This document shows, in pieces, positions 11,395 to 20,980 of a stretch of DNA of 64,000 nt. The notes beneath the pieces were generated by a model, which saw only the letters and a program-made list of their open reading frames with translations, ran no database searches and had not been told where the DNA came from. The stretch's first letter is position 1. Each line of letters begins with the position of its first letter. Location of the stretch: assembly GCA_036936605.1 (NCBI GenBank), contig JAUPFV010000001.1, positions 246,944,925 through 247,008,924 on the forward strand, written 5' to 3'. The DNA is from Limnanthes douglasii subsp. nivea (lineage: Eukaryota > Streptophyta > Magnoliopsida > Brassicales > Limnanthaceae). The position numbers and the translations under genes were made by a program.

Positions 11395-11643
11395 CTCCCT
11401 CAGTTTTATAATATAATTCGTTTTAGAAAAAAGTTGTTGTTTCATAATATAAGTCGTTTTCATTTTCCAATGCAGCAATGATTACATATATTCCACTTTC
11501 CACCAATAAAATAGTTAAACTTTTGTAAAAGTCATTAACTCCACCAATCAAATTTATATTCTTTTATTCTTTCAATGTAATTATTATGTTTCTTAATATT
11601 GATGAAAAAATCTTAAACGACTTATATTATGAAACAGAAGGAG
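11395..11643. mobile_element. Stowaway-type MITE
   Basis: The 249-bp element begins CTCCCTCAGTTTTATAATAT. Its end, reverse complemented, reads CTCCTTCTGTTTCATAATAT. Both ends are flanked by TA, at 11393-11394 and 11644-11645, the target duplication of Tc1/mariner-related Stowaway elements. An extra internal copy of the terminal motif (TTTCATAATATAAGTCGTTTT at about 11440) lies near the left end. It has no coding capacity. Confidence 0.85.
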
Positions 11644-11739
11644 TAACTTACTAGTGAAAGTCTATCTTATGGTTGCTCATATTTTGATTTGATATGTTTT
11701 AAGGTACTATACATTGTATAGTGTATACCATAATTTTCA

Positions 11740-12420
11740 CGTGACGCTCTATGGCGAGACTAGGCGAAACGAGATTGCCTTAGGATGGGGTGTGGCGAGG
11801 CCTTTAGTGTGGTATTCGTCGTGACAGTCGTGGTGAGGCACTAATCCCGATATGTTTTTTGAACTAAAATAATAAAAACATAAAACTAAGTTTTTAAAAG
11901 ATGAAGATGTTTTGAAATGAGTTGATATTGGAGTTGTTGAGGTTGATGAAGTATACTACAATATTCGGTCTAAGAATCCATCGTCTTCAGCGGTTCACAT
12001 AAAAGAGCGAAGGCTTGTTGATGAAGACACTGAAGAAGAAGATACTCTATTATGGGATATAAATGGAGAACATGGTGTAGATAAGAGGTGTGAATATATT
12101 GTCTCGGAGGATGATGTATTTTAGTCTATGTTTTGACTCATATCTTTTAAGAATTACGTGATTTGATGTTTTATAATTGGATCTTTTAGTCTATATGTTT
12201 GTCATTTGACGCGGATACTCTAAGAATTATGTGATTACATGTTTTAGTTATTATTGTTAGTTTTAAAGTTTAAATAGTATTATTTAAATTATAGTTATGT
12301 GCTACAAAAATATTATTCAGGTAAGGGATCGTCGCATGTCATGTGGCCATCGCCTCGCCGCATGCCTCGCCGATGTTGCTTTTTTAGCTCTATTCGTCAC
12401 GGACCACCGCACGCCACTGA
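11740..12420. mobile_element. Possible hAT-like element remnant with GGCGAGGC subterminal motifs
   Basis: The left part (11745-11850) contains GGCGAGAC, AGGCGAAAC, GGCGAGGCC and GGTGAGGC. The right part (12330-12415) contains the complementary CGCCTCGCC and GCCTCGCC. CGTGACG at about 11740 has a facing copy near 12395. Clustered subterminal copies facing inward fit a DNA transposon of hAT type, but terminal inverted repeats and an 8-bp duplication were not established. Confidence 0.35.
11921..12124 (+). pseudogene. Unrecognised acidic C-terminal coding remnant
   Basis: A frame open for 67 codons to a TAG reads as an acidic, low-hydrophobic tail: VYYNIRSKNPSSSAVHIKE, then a run of Asp and Glu (DEDTEEEDTLLWD), ending SEDDVF. 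A TGA lies just upstream in the same frame (11918), and there is no start. It lies inside the possible hAT-like remnant, so it may be the end of a transposase. I do not recognise the protein and infer no function. Confidence 0.35.
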
Positions 12421-12424
12421 TAAC

Positions 12425-13035
12425 TATGATGTATACTCATATGCCAATACCTTATTATTTTTTATCTTCAATGATAATGCACTCCTATACCAAAACGGAC
12501 ATCAACCTGAATTTAACATTTGGGTTTGAAATGATCTACCAGAAAAATGTTTCTCTAATTGCAATTAAATTATAAAATGTGGCAACGCTAGAGCCTTAAT
12601 GAGAGTTCACGTTTCAAACTTAATATTGAAGTTTCATAATTTTACAGACCATATAGTGAGTATACGAGGTATTTCTGGCTTCTACAATACGTTTTACAAG
12701 GTAAAGTAGGTTCAGACTATGAAAGTGTGGGCATGAAAGTAAGACATTATTTTCATAGTCGTCACTACCAAAGATATGATAATTTTTTCTAACTTCAAAT
12801 AATGTGTCTCATCATCCAGTAAGGACCAAAGATATGATAATTTGATGGACTTGTTATATGCAGCAAGCCTTCATATCAAGATTTAAACCTACTTGATGTT
12901 GCATAGATTCTCAACAAAAAATAGATTAGACAATTTTGCAGGGTATTTATTTATCTATTTCTCACATACAAGGTACCTAAAAACTTCATTAACCAAACGA
13001 CACAAGTACACGTATCAGGATTGTACTTTAGATTT
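12425..13035. other. No recognisable feature
   Basis: AT-rich sequence with short chance open frames only. A short repeated phrase around ACCAAAGATATGATAATTT occurs at about 12768 and 12826. Confidence 0.45.
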
Positions 13036-13039
13036 GTTC

Positions 13040-13460
13040 TTCTGACGCTAGGTAAAAATCTCAGTAAGATCTTCCAAATGGTATGCACCCTATTTACCGA
13101 TGACTATCATTCCATCCATGTAGGCTTTTAGGTCACACCAAAGATGACTTTAAAATATATTGTTGACCAACATCTTGTTAATATCTTTCTTGAGCCTAAA
13201 GAGCATGTCTTTATAACATTGTAGTAGGCGCTCTGTGATAAATATACAATGCTCACGGTCTTCCTCAAGCGTCGGAATATGTTTGTAACTCGAATATCCA
13301 TCCATGAAATATAGCGTACGGTTTGGCTTCAACTAGTTGAACCATAAAGGAAAATGAAATGATCATTAAGAAACACCTTGTTGAGGTTCGTAAAGTCAAA
13401 CAAATCATCTATTTTTCATTCTTATCATTGATGAAGACAGGATTGGCTATCTAGACCGGG
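13040..13460 (-). pseudogene. Ty3/gypsy RT fragment, minus strand
   Basis: The frame at 13150-13332 on the minus strand reads LYFMDGYSSYKHIP, EDREHCIFITERLLQCYKDM and FRLKKDINKMLVN. This aligns with the RT palm of plant gypsy elements (DAYSGYNQI, then ITERGLYCYKVMPFGLKNAG). The catalytic YIDD region is beyond the open part and not readable. Upstream sequence to about 13460 continues in other frames with LNKVFLNDHF-like residues. Confidence 0.6.
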
Positions 13461-13900
13461 TATAATGGTTCTCATATATAGCCTACTTGGTTGAGTCTAT
13501 CCATTTTTAACATTAACTTCATACTTTTCTAAGAGAATTATCTATGCTTTTGATCTATTGGATGAAACCTAATGTCTATAGACATCTTGTGACATATTAC
13601 TTGGACACGTATGCTAGTAACATCTTGAGTAACCAAAATAAAGATATTTATGTTTTCAGGTAAACACTATAATAATATGGTTATTTTTAGATGCACATAA
13701 CTTAATTTGCTTATAGGTTTATGATCTCTACTTACTCCCCAAACACGACTAAGTGGGAAGCCTCTTGCGGATCTATCATGTTATCGAGGACGACCATGAC
13801 CCTTGGTAGTTTGTGTTTTTAAAGTAGTACATGAACATTCTAATAGAAGTCACTAGTTGTTTTGGATCACGTTGACCCGGCTGTTAATGATATAACAAAA

Positions 13901-14260
13901 TCAATGGTGCACAGCTAAGATAATCACGTATATTAAAAAAAAAAATATTGAAGATGACATATAATAAGATAAATAATCTACCACCATGATGAGGCACATG
14001 GACGAGGTTTTTATCCTGATAAACCCAATCAAAATTCTTTTTGTCAATGTCAATAAGGGTACAACGTGCATCTTCTCATAAGTGATTTTGAAGATAATAT
14101 TGGTCGAGCTACCATTATCAGCCATAAAGGTTATGATCTCAATCTTTGCGATCTCATAAACAATTATAACTGCATCCTCATTATGTACCGTGAATCTCCA
14201 AAATTTATCATCATTAGAAATTAATAAATGTATGTGTTTCGGGAAACATACGCCAAACAT
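13901..14260 (-). pseudogene. Ty3/gypsy aspartic protease fragment, minus strand
   Basis: The 119-codon minus-strand frame contains HNEDAVIIVYEIAKIEI followed by FMADNGSSTNIIFKITYEKM and then IGFIRIKTSSM. That is the pattern of the Tat-like protease: substrate-side strand, active-site D-x-G-S-S, then the flap region. The catalytic triplet reads DNG. It lies in the expected order upstream of the RT fragment at 13150-13332 on the same strand, so both probably come from one decayed element. Confidence 0.6.
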
Positions 14261-14280
14261 TTTCCTAGTGCTAGATCTCT

Positions 14281-14398
14281 AGGTTTTCTACATGTATTAT
14301 TTTAGAATAATTAGTAATACTTGAAAGTATTTCACCTCCTATTATCGGTTTTCTACATATATTGTTTTAGAATATTTAGTAATACTTGATATTTTCCT
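14281..14398. repeat. Direct duplication, about 66-bp unit
   Basis: GGTTTTCTACATGTATTATT and GGTTTTCTACATATATTGTT start two consecutive units with similar continuation (TTTAGAATA, then TTAGTAATACTTGA). Confidence 0.65.
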
Positions 14399-14399
14399 T

Positions 14400-15660
14400 T
14401 ACATGGGATAGTATGTCAAGTTCAGAAACTATTTATTCGTTATGCTTTGGGCTAAAAGACATTGTATTATTCCTTACCAATAAGTTACATACACCACTAG
14501 ATCGTGGTAGTATTTTAGATTTCTTTTGGTTCAAATAAAACTTCGAGGGTTATCATGTACGTTCTCCTTTAGCTCATGCTTGAAATGTATAATACAATCA
14601 CCATCTCCCTTGACGAGCTTAAACCCAATGAACTTATTTTGGATGTTTTTCAGAACAAACCTATGATGCCGATGCTTCAAAGTGGAAGATTTTGAACCAT
14701 GCCAGAGTGCTATCTCTGAAGTCATAAGAGAAGTTCGATAAAGAGGATGTCATCTCATTTGAGGATGAGCATTTCATTTCTAAACTACTCAATGTGGTGT
14801 TCATGGTATTCACTTCCATCGTACTTTTCTATGTTATGGTGGTTGAAATTTGGTGGCGGATCCCTATATAAAATTTATGGAGCAAGCGGAGAAGAAATCA
14901 AACTAAACTTAAGCTTGGCAAAAGTATGCCCAAGGTAAGCCAAGTTTGTTAGTTTGGAAAATCTGTGCGCCATTTGTGGTGGTTGGGCCACAAGATGAAG
15001 GATATAATTCCTCTAAAATGTTTGTTGGTAGTCTTGTGAACCTAACAGGTGTGGTAGACTGCATTCGAGAAGTTTGACCGACCTGTTTCAAGAACCAATG
15101 GAGGGTTCTCATGGCTCGACTAGTCCATACGTAGAGATGTAAAATAATTTTGATAGTTTGGCTCAGTTTGTCACGGCAAATAGGGCTCTGGCACGGAAAC
15201 TCATCGGTCCTCAGTTACATGGATATATTATGTACTTATTGACTAAACATATACTAGTTTTTTAGGATGTTTTTGTTAAACTGCTAAAAAATATGAAAGT
15301 GGTTGTGGAGTTTTGAAGAATTTGTTAGTTTGGCCATGTGTATTAGTGATGAGTTTACTATGTTAAAATTTCGGTGTCCAAAGTAATAAATGTCACCATA
15401 GTTATGTTATACTAGTAAAGTCAGTGTGCCAAACTTGTTGTATCACAAATGACCAAAGTTGTAAAAACTATGATGAAATGCCGAAGGTGGGTTTAAGAGT
15501 GAACATAAATGGGTTTAACAGTGAACATAAATAATGAACCTAAAGAAAAAAATTAGTGAAATATGGTATACAATAAAATGTTTAGATGAATAACTAACGT
15601 ACACCTAAAAAATAAAAGACGACGAAAACTAAAAAACAAGAAGTATGGATCAAAATTCAA
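14400..15660. other. No recognisable gene
   Basis: Short frames on both strands (14531-14725 minus, 14747-14938 plus, 14909-15112 minus) lack known domains. The 14531-14725 and 14909-15112 frames could be remnants of the gag region of the minus-strand element at 13040-14260, but nothing diagnostic is visible. Confidence 0.4.
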
Positions 15661-15675
15661 AATCATCAATCCTAC

Positions 15676-15716
15676 TAACACACCACCACCACCACGTCGC
15701 CACCACAACCACCACT
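15676..15716. repeat. CCACCA low-complexity tract
   Basis: Short run of CCACCACCACCACGTCGCC followed by more CCA/ACC triplets. It is the first of three related tracts in 15.6-16.6 kb. Confidence 0.7.
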
Positions 15717-15819
15717 AATAGGATCAGATTATTTTGGATGTCCTTTGCAGTAAAGCGGGTCGGTGGATCAAAATTTATTTATAAGGGTAATTTAGACCAG
15801 ATAGCTAAAACTTGATGAA

Positions 15820-16080
15820 TAACCGCTAAGCTAAGTAAGCTTAATGACTCAGCTAAATGCCAGTACTAAGTGCCAATACATTGGTTTATTGGGCTTGGGA
15901 GCTCGTGAGATTGACCCGAATAGGTGACCCGACCCGAATGACCCATGAATCTCAAAAAGAGTATAAAAAAAATCATCAACAACATTACATGAGTTGGACA
16001 TTTTCTAAAAATATTAAATACAAACACTTCATTTCTCTCCCTAGATGCTATCACGAATTTAATACCACATAAACCAAAAA
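15820..16080 (+). repeat. LTR-like fragment related to 8041-8500
   Basis: GACCCGAATAGGTGACCCG, then CGAATGACCCATGAATCTC and AAAAAGAGTATAAA, reproduce the order seen at about 8260-8310. The following sequence ending in ATTAAATACAA and CTTCATTTCTC also matches. TATA-like core at about 15958-15966. Probably two relics of one LTR family. Confidence 0.5.
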
Positions 16081-16105
16081 ATATTCCAAAACTACCCCAA
16101 AATTA

Positions 16106-16565
16106 GATTTCATCATCACCAACCACCACGTCACCGCCACCATCCCCACCACCACAACATCGCCGTCACCACCACTATCAAAACCACCATCACCGCGAAT
16201 TGTTGTTTGTTACATGGTATAAATTGTTGTCTACTAAAACACTATTAGTTGTCAATCTACTTAGTATGAATTGATGGACACTATTGTTGTTTAATAAAAT
16301 ACTAAATTGTAATACTAAATTGTTGGCTGTATACTTAATATGAATTGTTGTCTACTAACATACCACTACTACCACCACTACAAAGCCGCCGCCACCCCAA
16401 CCACGTCGCCGCCACCGCCACCATCATGTTACCACCACGTCATCATGACTACCATCACGAGTACCGCCACGTCACCACAACCACCACTGTCGCCGCCACC
16501 ACAACCACCACTGTCGCCGTCAAATCACCACCACCACACTGTGGCCTCGCCTCCACGTTATAAGC
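16106..16565. repeat. CCACCA/CCGCCA low-complexity region with short repeats
   Basis: Two long tracts of CCA, CCG and CAC triplets at about 16110-16195 and 16365-16545 flank an AT-rich middle, where AATTGTTGTCTACTAA recurs at about 16219 and 16342. Overlapping frames here encode only Thr/Pro/His/Ala repeats in every register, which argues against a real protein. Confidence 0.75.
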
Positions 16566-16569
16566 TTTT

Positions 16570-17143
16570 AGATCGGGCTCCATCAGGCCTAAAACGCTAA
16601 TAACTTGAGATACAACTTAAAAACTTACCAAATATAGCCTTCTGTCCCAATTTTTATTTTAATATTAAAAGGTTTTATTATTTAAACTAAATCTCATCTA
16701 AAACACTCTTTTATATGGTCAGACTAAATAATTCAAAACTAAATACATACAATTTACAACTTTATACTACATGGCAAAACAATCTTTTTAGTTTAGTTAG
16801 ATAATTAATGTCTTGTTGAGTACAGAATAACGAGGAACGTTCGTCAATCACATTGGGTGAATTATAACGAGAGAAAATATATTTATTTATAACGTCTAAA
16901 CCTTGCCTGAGTGAATTATAATCATTACCAAATCTTCCGAAATCACAATGCCAGCCCAAAAATCTCAAAACTTGGAATTGAGTATGATGCAAGTTAAATC
17001 TGATCCAATATAGAAGACATAGTCTGTTACTATTTTCGGAAAATCTAGACTAGCACGTCACTTGTGGCATTTGTGCCACCTGTTGGCTTTGTTATTACAC
17101 GGTCACAAAATCATCAAAACACGGATCGTCCACAGAACCAGAC
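16570..17143. promoter_or_regulatory. Upstream region of the transporter gene
   Basis: AT-rich sequence before the start codon at 17144. I see no convincing TATA box at an expected distance and no coding similarity. The minus-strand frame at 16762-16992 has no recognisable domain. The promoter and 5' untranslated region must lie here, but the transcription start cannot be placed. Confidence 0.4.
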
Positions 17144-19959
17144 ATGGATACACTAAAAACGAAATGGATGGCTACGGTGGCCAGCATATGGATCCAAGTC
17201 ACAAGCGGTTCTTCCTACACCTTCGGTATCTACTCTTCTACGCTCAAATCTACCCAATCATACGACCAGTCGACCCTCGACACTGTCTCTGTTTTTAAAG
17301 ACATCGGCGCTAATGTCGGAATCTTGTCCGGTTTACTTTACTCATCCGTCACGCTTAATGCTCACCGACGCCGCCGTGGTGGGCCGTGGGTGGTGCACGC
17401 GGTGGGGATGGTTTTGGGCTTTGTTGGGTATTTTTTTATTTGGGCTTCTGTCGTTGGGTTGATCGATCGGCCTCCGGTGGCGTTGATGTGTTTGTTTATT
17501 TTCTTGGCGGCTCAAGCGCAGACGTTTCTCAATACGGCCAACGTAGTTAGTGGTGTCCAGAATTTCTCTGGTTATGGTGGCACTATTGTTGGGATCATGA
17601 AGGTAAATATAACTTAATTACCAGGTTTTATCTTATGGTTTAGTAGGTTATCCTGATGGGTATTTTGAGGAATACTAATAGGGCACTATTTTGATTATGT
17701 TGGCTCTACTGCTGGGATCATATAAGTTAGGGAATGATGTTATTTGAGGCGTTAGATCTATGTTAGTTAACAGATGACGTAATTTTGTTAGCTTGTTTAA
17801 TTTAGTTTTCTTTGGTTTGATTGGTTTAATACGGATTTAATCTCAAGGTTGAATAGAGTATTTTTCAATTTTTTGGTGATTTGTAGCATTATTCTTTGTA
17901 GTAACAGGGCACAAGTTTGTTATGGTGACAATTTGGATGGGATTATGAAGGTATATAACTTTGGGACCTGCAAATTCCTTTGCTATTTAAAAATTTGCTA
18001 TTTAAAAATTATGTTCGGTTTTGAAAATAGCAAAACGGGAGTAGCAACACTTGTCTAATGGTTTATGGTTTATGGTTTAATAGGTGATCGTGTATTTGTA
18101 GTAGAGGAAACTTGGTTTAGCTATGCGCTTGTAAAGGTTACGTCTAGCTGTTCCAAAACTAGTTTGTGTCCCCTACTTAAGAAATTGCCAATGTCTATCC
18201 ATCAGTGACTGAGGGGTTGTTTGGTGCCTTCAATTTTTCTCGCTTTTAAGCTCATAAGCAAGAAGTTATTTGGTGATATGGGTTTAAAAGGCTAATTTTT
18301 TAGGCTAGTGAGGTTTAAAGAAAGGCTAAAGGCTAATTTTTGTATAACTGTTTTTATCTTTTTTCTTTTTATGAAAATCGAACCTGAGTTTGCACTAAAA
18401 TCTAGATAAAGTGATTGCCAAACAAAGGTTTTACTCTTTACAAGCAATGTGATGATCTTATATGATATGTGACATAAATGGCCTGACAGATGTTTTTCAC
18501 TGACAAATGTCTAGTGATAAAGCTTAAACCCATATTTTCACTTTGTCAGGGATTTCTCGGATTAAGCGGGGCAATACTGATTCAATTCTATAATACCGTT
18601 TGCAAAGGAAACCCGACCACTTACATTCTCCTACTCGCCTTGACACCAACAGTAGTATGTCTTGTACTAATGCCATTGGTAAGAATATACGAAACAAGCA
18701 CAGCCAATGATGCGAAACATCTGAATGGTTTCTCAGCCGTAGCTCTAATCATCGTTGCCTATCTTATGATCGTACTTATTTTGCAAAACTTATTCAGTTT
18801 CCCACAGTGGGGACAAATAACTGTATTCGTATTTATGGTGGTTTTACTCGCTTCACCTCTCATTATAGCAATAAGAGCGGTCAGAGAAGATATAGACGAA
18901 AGAAATCCTCTTTTGAGGAATCCCTACAGGCCAACAGGTTCGGTAATGGTTTCTAATGAAGAAGAGGGTGACTTGGTTGACAAGACGGAACAGAATGAGG
19001 AGCAGTTGAATATTTTACAAGCAATGCAAACTACAAACTTCTGGTTGTTGTTTCTTGCAATGATCTGTGGAATGGGTTCTGGGCTTGCTACAATCAACAA
19101 TATAAGTCAGATCGGTGAATCTCTTCGGTACCATTCTTAACTGAAATAAACTTTATTTTTTTCATTATTTGTTCTACTTTTATTTATTTTAGCTGTTCTT
19201 ATTTTATACCAAATTTTGAATTTTAAATTAGTTTTTTTTTTATTATTATTTTTTTATCTATAACCAAGCAGAACTCATTGGCACCAAACCATCTATGACT
19301 TTTTTAAAGATATCTTATATTTGTTATTTCAGGCTAAGTTTTTAGCTGATATGATAGACAACGAACAAACAATGACTAATTCTAATCTTTTCATAACTCC
19401 ACTTAGGTACACGACTACCGAAATAAATTCTTTGGTGGCTTTACTAAGCATATGGAATTTTCTCGGTCGTTTTGGAGCTGGATATCTGTCCGATGTATTC
19501 CTCCGTAGCAGAGGTTTGGGTCGACCATTATTCATGGCTATTACTCAAGCAATCATGAGTATCGGTCATTTAATTATCGCTTTTGGTTTCCCCGGAAACT
19601 TATACATTGGTTCTATTGTGGTTGGCGTTTGTTACGGTGCCCAATGGTCGCTAATGCCTTCAATTACACCCGAGTTATTCGGTGTCCGACACATGGGTAC
19701 AATTTTCAATACCATTTCGGTGGCGAGTCCAGTCGGATCTTACATTTTTTCGGTGAAAGTAATTGGGTTTATTTACGATAAAGTAGCATCCGGTGAAGAT
19801 AATATCTGTTATGGTACTGATTGTTTTATGTTGTCGTTTTTTATCATGGCGTTTGTCGCTTTTATAGGGTTTTTAGTTTCTTTGGGATTGTATTTTCGGA
19901 CAAAGAGGTTCTATACACATGTTGTCCGGAAACGGTTGCACCGTCATCAAGATACTTGA
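17144..19959 (+). CDS. Nodulin-like / NFD4-like major facilitator membrane protein, three exons
   Basis: The coding sequence joins 17144-17602, 18550-19127 and 19407-19959 (1590 nt, 529 residues plus stop). Introns begin GT and end AG, and the frame stays open across both junctions. The N-terminal half is the Nodulin-like family (PF06813): WIQVTSGSSYTFGIYSS near residue 15, then GANVGILSGLLY. The C-terminal half has the MFS features SIWNFLGRFGAGYLSD, CYGAQWSLMP and GVRHMGTIFNT, with about 12 hydrophobic segments. An acidic dileucine-type motif (ERNPLL, about residues 270-275) lies in the central loop and may direct tonoplast sorting (inference). Relatives include NFD4, needed for karyogamy in Arabidopsis; the substrate is unknown. 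Length fits the family. The ATG at 17144 has G at +4. This is the only intact-looking host gene. Confidence 0.92.
17603..18549 (+). other. Intron 1 of the transporter gene, with degenerate exon-end copies
   Basis: Phase-0 intron of 947 bp. The exon 1 end and donor (17571-17616, GGTTATGGTGGCACTATTG through ATGAAGGTAAATATAACTT) recur in decayed form at about 17694-17734 and more clearly at 17919-17960 (GTTATGGTGACAATTTGGAT through ATGAAGGTATATAACTT). A phrase like ATGGTTTAGTAGGT also recurs (about 17634 and 18070). The intron frames at 17849-18058 are not coding. Confidence 0.75.
18213..18427. mobile_element. Possible hAT-type MITE in intron 1
   Basis: The segment begins GGGGTTGTTTGGTGCC and ends GATTGCCAAACAAAG, which are facing near-complements (core TTGTTTGG). 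Plant hAT-type MITEs often have termini of this kind. The terminal match is short and no target duplication is certain. Confidence 0.4.
19128..19406 (+). other. Intron 2 of the transporter gene
   Basis: GT at 19128, AG at 19405-19406, 279 bp, U/T-rich as plant introns are. Splicing joins ESL-R with YTTTEINSLV and restores the family consensus; an open frame from 19321 into exon 3 is intronic. Confidence 0.85.
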
Positions 19960-20587
19960 CCTACAATTAACACTTGAAGTGTCAAAGTACTTTCTAGTGG
20001 TAAAAATTGTGAATTATATGCAAATAATTCAGTTGCCCTTCAAGTTTCTACATAGATATGATTCTTTTATAGAATTCTTCATCAGCTTGATTCATTGTAT
20101 ATTGCGAAAGGTTCCTTAATTTTCGCATGCTTCTGATGATCAGTCAGATTTGGATGGAACAATTTTCATGTGTTTGAATTCAAATGAGAGTGTTTCTGCT
20201 GCTGACATGCCAAGGCAAGCGCAAGGCATTCTTGTGTCTCATGTTCATTTTCCTATCAATAGCGCCACTTTGTCGTTGCTTAACCTTTTCTTCTTTTCTT
20301 TTATTTTCATGTGATCCTTTTTCTTCTAATATATTGAAGATATATGAATCAAAATATTGTAACCAGGCATAGCATTCTTAATACGTATAGAAAGTTGTGT
20401 GGGTGCAGTCCGGGATCGGACCTTATCCAGTCCTTATACTACTTCAATTTAATATGGATGCATTCTGAGATTTACCTGCGTATTAGTCGCATTTCGAATA
20501 TAAAATAATTTTAATTTTATATGTTTAAAAAAAAAAAAATGTTGCAAAACAGGTGCTTAGTTTGCGAAATCGCCCCATATTACAAAT
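19960..20587. other. 3' flank of the transporter gene
   Basis: Contains the presumed 3' untranslated region; no clear polyadenylation signal can be singled out. A 12-A run lies at about 20527-20539. No coding similarity. Confidence 0.45.
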
Positions 20588-20601
20588 AACATGTTTCACA
20601 G

Positions 20602-20817
20602 AGCCCCCTTGGGTAGTTGAGTTGGTTGAGTATGGCATTCTTATGACCTAAAGGTCATGAGTTCGAGTCTCTCTACATACGTTTTCTCGGCTGAGCCTGT
20701 CACCTTGTGTGATTTACCTTCTGGCGTTGGCTATTGCGTCAGACTGAAGGTTTACCCTGTGCGCACTCATTGCACTCTAAGTAGCGGCTGCGGGTTCCTT
20801 CCGAAAAAAGAAAAACA
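20602..20817 (+). mobile_element. tRNA-derived SINE with perfect target-site duplication
   Basis: The 216-bp element starts with a tRNA-like head. Box A is TAGTTGAGTTGG (20614-20625) and box B GAGTTCGAGTC (20659-20669), the spacing of an RNA polymerase III internal promoter. A tRNA-unrelated body follows and the 3' end is A-rich. AACATGTTTCACAG flanks it exactly at 20588-20601 and 20818-20831. It is in the same orientation as the upstream gene. Confidence 0.92.
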
Positions 20818-20861
20818 AACATGTTTCACAGTTAATCTTGGTGCGATATATTTTCGGACGA

Positions 20862-20980
20862 ATAAAATATAATTAAAAATGAAATTTGGATATGGTTAAT
20901 ATTATTGACAAAACGTCATTGCTTTGATAAATATAATTAAAAAAGAAATTTTGATATGGTTATATTATTAACAAAACATT
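20862..20980. repeat. Direct duplication, about 63-bp unit
   Basis: AAATATAATTAAAAATGAAA with following TTTGGATATGGTTA, TATTATTGACAAAAC recurs as AAATATAATTAAAAAAGAAA with TTTTGATATGGTTA, TATTATTAACAAAAC. Two adjacent copies just after the SINE. Confidence 0.75.

Noticed and set aside
14909..15112. Possible small gene on the minus strand
   Set aside because: No domain, no matching splice or start context, and the surroundings are old repeat sequence.
16340..16600. Open frames in several registers encoding Thr/Pro/His/Ala-rich peptides
   Set aside because: They are the unavoidable product of CCA/CCG triplet repeats in all frames; no start context, domain or similarity supports a protein.
17849..18058. 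Plus-strand open frame ahead of exon 2
   Set aside because: It lies in intron 1 of the transporter and only resembles the end of exon 1 through the local duplication.
20602..20680. A tRNA gene
   Set aside because: Boxes A and B are present, but the segment is the head of a SINE with target duplications; the acceptor and anticodon stems are not those of a functional tRNA.
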